DNA of 23,129 bases from NCBI GenBank assembly GCA_902491915.1, contig CABUJL010000018.1:1-23129 (forward strand), read 5' to 3'. Positions within the stretch are counted from its first letter, which is position 1; each line of letters opens with the position of its first letter. The notes under the pieces are model-generated. The model was not told the origin of the DNA. It saw only the letters and a list, made by a program, of their open reading frames with translations, and searched no databases. Made by a program: the position numbers and the translations under genes. Shown here piece after piece: positions 17,471 to 23,129 of the stretch. The stretch is from an uncultured Collinsella sp. Lineage in GTDB: Bacteria > Actinomycetota > Coriobacteriia > Coriobacteriales > Coriobacteriaceae.

Positions 17471-17518
17471 TTGTTTAAACCGATTATCGGTAAAGCACGG
17501 ATTATTTACCGTCGACGG
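17471..17518. promoter_or_regulatory. palindrome cluster upstream of the GntR gene
   Basis: Four dyads abut or overlap: TTGTTTAAACCG (17471-17482), CCGATTATCGG (17480-17490), CGGTAAA/TTTACCG with a 10-nt spacer (17488-17511) and CCGTCGACGG (17509-17518). The first overlaps the likely -35 of the GntR gene. The others match no other promoter here and may bind a different regulator. Confidence 0.55.
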
Positions 17519-17579
17519 TTCCCCCGAAACCCAAATCGGACCGAATCAAAACCGTCAATGCGGCAAGCAGCCAGTCCTC

Positions 17580-17602
17580 TACAATGAGTTCATTGTTTAA
17601 AC
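17580..17602 (+). promoter_or_regulatory. PTS gene promoter and operator
   Basis: TACAAT at 17580-17585 is a probable -10, identical to that of malQ. GTTTAAAC at 17595-17602 lies just past the expected transcription start, where a bound repressor would block clearance. No clear -35 is visible. Confidence 0.55.
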
Positions 17603-17642
17603 GTTCTTGCTCGCACAGCATGTTGCATCCGGAAGGCATATT

Positions 17643-20093
17643 ATGCTGCAGAAAATCCAACGTTTTGGCGGAGCCATGTTCGCGCCCGCCATGCTGTTTT
17701 CTATATCAGGCCTCATGGTCGGCATCTCCGCCCTCGCCACGACCGTAGACATCGTCGGCGATCTCGCCGTATACGGAACCCCTTGGTACGTTTTTTGGGC
17801 CATCATCCAGCGCGGCTCATGGACGGTCTTTAAACGCCTCCCGCTCCTTTTTGCCGTAGCGCTGCCTATCGGTCTTGCCCAAAAGCAACCGGCACGCTGC
17901 TGCCTCGAGGCACTCGTGGCCTATTTTGCCTATTGCTTCTTTTTGAGCGAGATCATTAAGCTGAGCGGAGACAACCTTGGGCTTAAGTACCCGTCATCTT
18001 TGACCCCCGCCAACGGTATCACCGTCATCGACGGCATCAAGACGCTCGACACCGGCATTATCGGCCCGCTGGTGGTATCGGCAACCGTCGTCGCCATCCA
18101 TGACCGCTTCTACGATGCCAAGGTTCCCGATTGGCTCGGCACCTTCTCGGGCTCCTCGCTGGTCTACCTCATCAGCTTTTTTGCCGTGTTTGCCCTTGCC
18201 GCTATCTCGGCCGCCATCGTGCCCTCCGTATACGCAATGACCGAAACGCTGCGCCATGCACTTACGAGCGTCGGCCCCTTTGGCGTGGGCATCTTTGTGT
18301 TTTTGGAGCGAGCGCTCGAGCCCATGGGGCTGCACCACCTGCTCTACATGCCGATCTACTACGACAACCTGGTCATTAACGACGGCATCTACGCCACGTG
18401 GAGCAGCTTGCTCCCCATCCTCTCCCATAGCACGCGCCCCCTTAATGAACTTGCGCCGTGGGCCGGTTTTACCGCCACCGGCTGGGTCAAGCTCTTTGGC
18501 CTTCCCGCCATCGCAGCCGCGTTCTACTCCACCGCAAAACCAGAGCGCCGCGCCGGCCTCAGGGTCATCCTTGTTCCCGCCATCATCGCCTCGGTGGTTT
18601 GCGGCGTTACCGAGCCACTCGAGTTTCTCTTTATGTTCACCCACCCCGGGCTCTTTTTTCTCTACGCCGTCTTATCGTCTTGCCTTGCCACAACCATGAA
18701 TCTCTTTGGCATCGTCGGCATCTTCTCGGGCGGCCTCATGGAGATGGCAGCCTTCAACTTTATTCCGCTCATGCGCACGCATGCCGGTGCCTATCTTTTG
18801 GCGCTCGGTATCGGCCTTGCCTTTAGCCTCATCTTTTTTGTTAGTTTTCGAGCACTCATCTTGGTCTATGACCTTAAGACTCCGGGCCGCGAGGATCATG
18901 TCGTCAATCGCGCGGCAATCGATTGTTTAACGGGAAGCGACTTTGCCAAAGAGCAATCTCCCGATGACGAGGTCAATAGTCGATCCGATCAAGATCACGT
19001 CCTCGCTGAGCGGGTAATTCAGCTTTTAGGTGGCGTTGGCAATATTGCGGGCGCAACCAACTGCGCCACGCGCCTGCGCGTCGAGGTCGCAGACCCTTCC
19101 ATCGTTGCAGACAACGCGTCGTTTGTCGCGGCGGGCGCCAAGGGCCTCATCATTACGGGCAAGACCGCCCAGGTGGTCATCGGCATCTCCGTTCCCCGCG
19201 TTAAAGAGCATTTTGACCAGATCATGGGCCTCGAGCCGGGATTTGCGCCCCCCGCCTCGGCCTCCCCTGCCGCCAGCCCAACCCACAAGCACGGCGATAT
19301 CTGCTTCTTCGACATTGACGGCACGCTCGCGTGGCAAGACCCTCGAGTGGCGCAAGAGCTTCCCGAGAGCGAGCGAGACCTGTCCCCCTATCCCAACGAG
19401 GCGGTCTCGCAGGCCATCCGCGATTTCGTTGCAAATGGCAACATGGCCTTTATCTGCACAGGGCGCACCCTCAGCTGCATCCACCCCAAACTTCTTGAGC
19501 TGCCCTGGACCGGCATCGTCTGTCTTGCGGGCGGTTACGCCGAGATCAACGGACACGCAATTCGCGATCTGTCGATGACGCCCGGCATGCTGCAGCGCCT
19601 TGCCCCCTATCTTGAGCAGTCGGGCGAGGTCATCCGCTTTGAGGGCCTCAACGGCGTCGTGCGCATGAGTGCCGATGCCCCCGATGCCCCCGGATACGCG
19701 CGCACCCTGGGCGACGCAGTCACGCAGCTGCAACATTACAGTGCCTACAAGATCTTGATGTCTACATCGCTCGCCAGCCGCATCGCTCAAGATAAGGCAC
19801 TTGAGCCGCTGCTGTGCTTTAACGAGCTCGAACTCGAGGTAACCGAAATCTCGCCCCGCGAATGCACGAAGCGCGGGGGCATCCAGTCTGTACTCGACGC
19901 CCTCGATCCCCACCACGGAACCGTATACGGCATCGGCGACGCCAGCAATGACGTCTCGCTGATGAACGCCGTCGATGTCGGTATCGCCATGGGCAATGCG
20001 CCGGACTATCTCAAAAAGCGCGCCGACTACATCACCGACTCGGTCGACAAAGATGGCGTCGTCAAGGCGCTCGAGCACTTTAGGCTTATATAA
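17643..20093 (+). CDS. alpha-glucoside-type PTS EIIC-EIIB permease fused to a HAD-family phosphatase
   Basis: An 816-residue fusion. Residues about 1-420 are an EIIC membrane domain whose opening, MLQKIQRFGGAMFAPAMLFS, is typical of alpha-glucoside/maltose EIICB proteins (MalP/GlvC type). Residues about 455-535 are EIIB with the phosphorylated Cys474 in 'TNCATRLRVEV'. A Pro/Ala/Ser linker (about 537-553) leads to a complete Cof-type HAD hydrolase with nucleophile Asp557 and Asp559 (DIDGT) and the C-terminal metal site 'GDASND' (Asp766, Asp770). No EIIA is present, so a separate EIIA(Glc) must phosphorylate it. ATG 17643 has GGAAGG 6 nt upstream. The likely role is to import and phosphorylate a disaccharide such as maltose, which the fused phosphatase may then dephosphorylate. 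The substrate is inferred. Confidence 0.9.
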   Translation: MLQKIQRFGGAMFAPAMLFSISGLMVGISALATTVDIVGDLAVYGTPWYVFWAIIQRGSWTVFKRLPLLFAVALPIGLAQKQPARCCLEALVAYFAYCFFLSEIIKLSGDNLGLKYPSSLTPANGITVIDGIKTLDTGIIGPLVVSATVVAIHDRFYDAKVPDWLGTFSGSSLVYLISFFAVFALAAISAAIVPSVYAMTETLRHALTSVGPFGVGIFVFLERALEPMGLHHLLYMPIYYDNLVINDGIYATWSSLLPILSHSTRPLNELAPWAGFTATGWVKLFGLPAIAAAFYSTAKPERRAGLRVILVPAIIASVVCGVTEPLEFLFMFTHPGLFFLYAVLSSCLATTMNLFGIVGIFSGGLMEMAAFNFIPLMRTHAGAYLLALGIGLAFSLIFFVSFRALILVYDLKTPGREDHVVNRAAIDCLTGSDFAKEQSPDDEVNSRSDQDHVLAERVIQLLGGVGNIAGATNCATRLRVEVADPSIVADNASFVAAGAKGLIITGKTAQVVIGISVPRVKEHFDQIMGLEPGFAPPASASPAASPTHKHGDICFFDIDGTLAWQDPRVAQELPESERDLSPYPNEAVSQAIRDFVANGNMAFICTGRTLSCIHPKLLELPWTGIVCLAGGYAEINGHAIRDLSMTPGMLQRLAPYLEQSGEVIRFEGLNGVVRMSADAPDAPGYARTLGDAVTQLQHYSAYKILMSTSLASRIAQDKALEPLLCFNELELEVTEISPRECTKRGGIQSVLDALDPHHGTVYGIGDASNDVSLMNAVDVGIAMGNAPDYLKKRADYITDSVDKDGVVKALEHFRLI

Positions 20094-20206
20094 GCAGCCG
20101 GCACGCGCACGCGTCCCGTTTCCCCAAATCGCCAAAACAGACGCGCCGGCAACTCCAATGTGGCAATATGGTATCTGCACACCGCAACGATGCAACCTAA
20201 GAAAGA

Positions 20207-21232
20207 ATGCGAGAACCCGTGTCCAGTCCGTTTACCAGCTTTTTAGCCCAGCACTTTGACCAGATCAACGACTATCTGGCCACGTTCTTTGACGGACAGG
20301 CGACCTCTGCCGATATCGAGCGCTACCTGTATACCCCGCTCTCGACATTTACGGCCAATGCCGGCAAGCGCCACCGCCCGCTCATCTGCATGCTCGCCGC
20401 CACCGCGGTAGGTGGCAGCTTTGAGAGCGCCCGCAGCGCGGCGGCAGCTATCGAGCACTTTCAGTCGGGAGCGCTTATCCATGACGACATCGCCGACAAC
20501 GGACAGCTTCGTCGAGGCAAGCCCTGCATGCACCTTACCGAGGGCACGGGCCTTGCCATCAATTGTGGCGACCTGGCGCTCACCATGGTCACCAAGACGG
20601 TTCTCGACGACCCCACGCTGGAGTCCGACGTGAAGCTGCGTGTGCTCCACGAGCTTACCGAGATGATCGTCCGCACCATCGAGGGTCAAGCGCTCGACCT
20701 GGGTTGGGTCCGTGACGGGCGCTTTGATATCTCGGTTGATGACTACCTGGACATGGCGACGCACAAGACCGCGTTTTACAGCGGAGCCACGCCGCTTGCC
20801 GCCGGGGCCATTATCGGCGGCGGCAGCGATGAGCAAATCGAAGCGCTGCGCGCCTTTGGCCTGCACACGGGCCTCGCCTTTCAGATTCAGGACGACCTGC
20901 TCAACCTTGTCGGCACTAAGGAAGCCGCCAACAAGGACTTCCGCACCGACATCACCGAGGGCAAGCGCACGCTTGTCGCCGTACACGCCCTCTCTGATGA
21001 GCGCCACCACGACGAGATCGAGGCGATTCTTTCCTCGGGCACCGATGATCCCGCGCAGCTCGCACGCGCCGTGGAGATCTTCCAGGAGACCGGCTCTATC
21101 GATTACGCCCACACTTACGCGCTCGACCTGACCGCTAAGGCCAAAGCGGCCATCGAGAACGTTGAGCTTGATCCGCACGCACGTGAGCTGTTCCTCTCCA
21201 TGGCAGATTTCTTTGTGGAGCGCCTTAACTAA
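20207..21232 (+). CDS. polyprenyl diphosphate synthase
   Basis: A trans-prenyltransferase that extends allylic diphosphates with isopentenyl diphosphate. In 341 residues it has the first Asp-rich motif DDIAD (93-97, in 'LIHDDIADNGQLRRGKP') and the second DDLLN (229-233, after 'FQIQ'), where the last Asp is Asn. The residues 4 and 5 before the first motif are small (Gly, Ala), not aromatic, which points to a product longer than farnesyl, such as geranylgeranyl or a menaquinone side chain. ATG 20207 has only a weak AAGAAAG site; a GTG at 20219 is possible. It starts 113 nt after the PTS gene and seems unrelated to it. Confidence 0.9.
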   Translation: MREPVSSPFTSFLAQHFDQINDYLATFFDGQATSADIERYLYTPLSTFTANAGKRHRPLICMLAATAVGGSFESARSAAAAIEHFQSGALIHDDIADNGQLRRGKPCMHLTEGTGLAINCGDLALTMVTKTVLDDPTLESDVKLRVLHELTEMIVRTIEGQALDLGWVRDGRFDISVDDYLDMATHKTAFYSGATPLAAGAIIGGGSDEQIEALRAFGLHTGLAFQIQDDLLNLVGTKEAANKDFRTDITEGKRTLVAVHALSDERHHDEIEAILSSGTDDPAQLARAVEIFQETGSIDYAHTYALDLTAKAKAAIENVELDPHARELFLSMADFFVERLN

Positions 21233-21370
21233 CGGGGGTTATAAAACCTGTCAGCAGCGTATTTAGGCACAACTTGCTACACTGTTGAGTGCATGTTTAT
21301 GCATCCCTTTGCGTTGTCTATCCGACAGACGCTCAAATAGTACGAATGGTACGCCGAAAGGGGTTCGTTC

Positions 21371-22276
21371 ATGGAACCTATTACAACGGGCATGCAAGGA
21401 GCAGCCGTCGAGGACGTGCAGTCTCGTCTCCTGCAGCTCGGCTACACGATTGATGCCGCCGAAGTCACCGACAAGTACTTTGGAGCCACCACTGAGCAGG
21501 CCGTCAGCACCTTCAGGCTCGACAGCGGCCTTGCTGCCGGTCATGCCGTCGATATCCCCTGTTGGAGCGCCCTTGTAGACGCTTCGTATAAGCTGGGCGA
21601 CCGCACCCTCTATCTGCGCATGCCCAATTTCCATGGCGCCGATGTGCAGGCCCTGCAGCGCGCTCTCAACGTTTTGGGCTTTGCCTGTGGCGAAGACGAC
21701 GGCTACTTTGGCCCGCATACCGAGGCCGCCCTGCAGCAGTTCCAGGAAAATGTCGGCCTGTTTGCCGACGGCATGGCCTTCCAGGACACCTACGCCTACA
21801 TCAACCGCCTGCACCATGTGTGGGAGGGCAAGCCCTCGGTCACCGAAGCCGAGTCCCGCATCGGTTTTGCTCGCGCCGCCAACGTGCTCGAGCGCTTCCA
21901 GATTGCCGTTATCGGCGAGGACCCCATCGCACGCAGTGTTGCGTCGCGCATGTGGAATATCGCCACGGCAACGACCGACAACAGCGGCATGATGCTCTGC
22001 GACTCCGAGGTCCCAACCGACGTTGACCTGGTGCTCGAGATCGCAAGCGATGAGCTGCCCGCAGATGCAGCGCCGCGCGCCACGATCGCCCTCGCCGAGT
22101 GCCACAACCTGGCCCAGCGCATCCGCACCGCCAATGTCGCCGCGCAGCAGAAGCCGGCTCGCATTCGCATTGAGCTCACGGGCATGACGCGCTACAACGG
22201 CACCTTCACGGCCAGCGACGCGCAGACACTCGCCGTACGCCTGCTCGATGGCGTTTGCGATGCCCTCGCAGATTAG
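21371..22276 (+). CDS. cytoplasmic protein with two peptidoglycan-binding repeats, CwlM-like, no active amidase
   Basis: A 301-residue protein without signal peptide or membrane segment. Two PG_binding_1 repeats are visible at about residues 4-75 and 80-145: 'GMQGAAVEDVQSRLLQLGY' and 'HGADVQALQRALNVLGF' with 'DGYFGPHTEAALQQFQ'. The order, the joining phrase 'ASYKLGDRTLY' and the lack of export signals recall actinobacterial CwlM, a cytoplasmic regulator of MurA. The remaining part (about 175-300) sits where CwlM has its amidase_3 domain, but I see no His-Glu-His zinc set, so any such domain is degenerate. AAAGGGG lies 7 nt before ATG 21371. The function in envelope control is inferred from resemblance. 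Confidence 0.85.
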   Translation: MEPITTGMQGAAVEDVQSRLLQLGYTIDAAEVTDKYFGATTEQAVSTFRLDSGLAAGHAVDIPCWSALVDASYKLGDRTLYLRMPNFHGADVQALQRALNVLGFACGEDDGYFGPHTEAALQQFQENVGLFADGMAFQDTYAYINRLHHVWEGKPSVTEAESRIGFARAANVLERFQIAVIGEDPIARSVASRMWNIATATTDNSGMMLCDSEVPTDVDLVLEIASDELPADAAPRATIALAECHNLAQRIRTANVAAQQKPARIRIELTGMTRYNGTFTASDAQTLAVRLLDGVCDALAD

Positions 22277-22314
22277 GTAAACTAAACGAGTTGCTTTTGG
22301 GCAACACCACACAT

Positions 22315-22389
22315 TGGGACGTAGTTCAACGGTAGAACTCCGGTTTTTGGTGCCGGCTGTTGGGGGTTCGAATCCCTCCGTCCCAGCCA
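22315..22389 (+). tRNA. tRNA-Gln (anticodon UUG)
   Basis: A complete cloverleaf: acceptor TGGGACG/CGTCCCA, D-stem GTTC/GAAC, anticodon stem CCGGT/GCCGG with loop TTTTGGT (anticodon TTG), T-stem GGGGG/CCCTC with TTCGAAT loop, discriminator G and encoded CCA at 22387-22389. Confidence 0.97.
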
Positions 22390-22396
22390 AAGAAAC

Positions 22397-22436
22397 AAGC
22401 CTCTCGAACGCATAGCCGATCGGGAGGCTTTTCTTG
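22397..22436 (+). terminator. terminator after tRNA-Gln
   Basis: AAGCCTC (22397-22403) pairs with GAGGCTT (22424-22430), helped by inner pairs, and is followed by TTCTTG. It lies 7 nt beyond the CCA end. Confidence 0.7.
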
Positions 22437-22440
22437 TGAG

Positions 22441-22694
22441 CAAGCGGAGGGATTCGAACCCACAAGGGTGCAGAGCTGAGGAAACGCGAAGCGTTTTCCA
22501 GCGCAGCACGCAAGGAGCGAAGCGACGCAGCGGGGCGCGGCCGCCGACCAGGCGGACGCGGAATCCCTCCGTCCCACACCAGCCAAGAGCCCCTCACGTC
22601 AAGCAAATCGAGCCAACGCCGCCAAGCGGAGGGATCCGAACCCGCAAGGATGCGGAGCGACGCAGCGGCGCGCGGCCACCGCAGACAGACGCGG
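22441..22694. repeat. tRNA-derived repeat block downstream of tRNA-Gln
   Basis: The block contains no gene. Its first unit starts with CGGAGGGATTCGAACCC (22445-22461), a perfect 17-nt reverse complement of the tRNA-Gln T-arm region (22364-22380). A direct 16-nt copy of the tRNA 3' end, GAATCCCTCCGTCCCA, lies at 22561-22576 (original at 22370-22385). A shortened second unit starts at 22627 with the same 17-mer carrying one change, and repeats the GACGCAGCGG and GACGCGG phrases of the first. This fits an attachment-like duplication at the tRNA end followed by decay of inserted DNA. Confidence 0.7.
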
Positions 22695-22695
22695 T

Positions 22696-22728
22696 GTCGG
22701 CACTTAGGGACGTTCCTAAAGTGCCGGC
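22696..22728. repeat. palindromic unit (REP-like hairpin)
   Basis: GTCGGCACTTAGG (22696-22708) pairs with CCTAAAGTGCCGGC (22715-22728) around a 6-nt loop, with one bulge and one G-U pair. There is no U-tract. It looks like a dispersed palindrome of the REP type more than a terminator. Confidence 0.65.
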
Positions 22729-22761
22729 TCGGGACTATTTTCGAGGACCCTCCGAAGGACT

Positions 22762-22991
22762 GTGGCCAAAAAACGGCAAATATGAGTACTGTTACCGTTG
22801 TAGCTACATTATTTTGGTTAATAAAAGAAGATCTTAATGAGATTTATTCGCATCAAGGTCTTCCTTTAATGAACACTTGAGGAGATACGGCAGCTTATCT
22901 GCTCGATCGACACGTCAAATCACCTTAAATGTGGTCAAAATTACTGCTACTAAAAGAATATCAGTACTCATATTTGATGTTTTTTGGCCAC
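22762..22991. mobile_element. MITE-like element, 230 bp with 30-bp terminal inverted repeats
   Basis: The ends 22762-22791 and 22962-22991 are inverted copies with two mismatches in 30 bp (starting GTGGCCAAAAAA and holding AAATATGAGTACTG). The 170-bp interior is AT-rich, unlike the rest of the window, and encodes no recognisable protein. I see no clear target-site duplication. A non-autonomous transposable element is the simplest reading. Confidence 0.65.
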
Positions 22992-23129
22992 GGCTCTTTA
23001 TAGACACCCTACACAGCGACTGGGGTAGATTTTTTGAGGCACGCCTATCAGCCCAGTTCCGAAAAGCGAGCCGCTTGCGACAACCAAGTAGCCCCAGGCC
23101 CCGGGAGAGCGGGGACACCGGCTTAGGTT
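22992..23129. other. terminal stretch without a recognisable gene
   Basis: Apart from a short GC dyad near 23098-23114 (CCCC and GGGG around GGGAGAGC), I see nothing here. The frames open in this stretch show no recognisable protein. Confidence 0.5.

Noticed and set aside
17607..17642. Upstream TTG start for the PTS gene
   Set aside because: It would place the start inside the operator-proximal leader without a ribosome site; ATG 17643 has GGAAGG at 6 nt and begins with the family's conserved N-terminus.
21263..22606. Minus-strand open frame running through tRNA-Gln
   Set aside because: It reads through a perfect tRNA gene and opposite the PG-binding protein; no plausible product.
22436..22837. 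Open frames across the tRNA-Gln downstream block
   Set aside because: They translate tRNA fragments and repeats (the familiar 'RDSNP'-type spurious peptide) and cross the MITE-like end; no ribosome site.

Overview
The window looks like the chromosome of a high-GC Gram-positive gut bacterium. Codon use is G/C-rich, ribosome sites are AAGGAG-type, extracytoplasmic proteins carry twin-arginine-like signals, and the gene set (UTRA-type GntR regulators, maltodextrin ABC importer, alpha-glucoside PTS, MurB, polyprenyl synthase) fits the Coriobacteriia, Collinsella being my best guess. The taxon is inferred from gene content and style only.

Layout. 1-3540 (minus strand): the first codons of a truncated gene; then two UTRA-type GntR repressors that overlap by 16 nt, behind a small conserved protein of unknown function; then a LacI repressor. 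3724-6119: murB (plus), a bidirectional terminator, a 131-bp inverted repeat, and a secreted coiled-coil/CHAP-like cell-wall hydrolase (minus). 6386-11570 (plus): galE with its own terminator, then malQ and glgP. 11571-12026: a convergent intergenic region holding six 15-nt repeats of alternating orientation, spaced almost exactly 40 bp apart. 12027-17418 (minus): msmK-malG-malF-malE, then a TreR-like GntR regulator with its own terminator. 17643-20093 (plus): a PTS EIIC-EIIB protein of the alpha-glucoside type fused to a HAD phosphatase. 20207-22276: a polyprenyl diphosphate synthase and a cytoplasmic protein with two peptidoglycan-binding repeats that resembles CwlM without an active amidase domain. 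22315-22389: tRNA-Gln(UUG), followed by about 740 bp without genes made of tRNA fragments, a palindromic unit and a MITE-like element.

How it works together. About 10 kb form one alpha-glucan module. MalEFG with the MsmK-type ATPase import maltodextrins, MalQ and GlgP break them down to glucose and glucose-1-phosphate, and the PTS-HAD fusion is a second uptake route. Five near-identical palindromes (core GTTTAAAC, GTATAAAC or GTTTGAAC) sit in the promoter regions of malQ, malE (two), the GntR gene and the PTS gene. They define a likely local regulon of the TreR-like GntR. No phospho-alpha-glucosidase is present in the window; the HAD domain tethered to the permease could instead dephosphorylate the incoming sugar phosphate and hand free disaccharide to MalQ/GlgP. 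That, the operator set and the 40-bp array are the main points to follow up.
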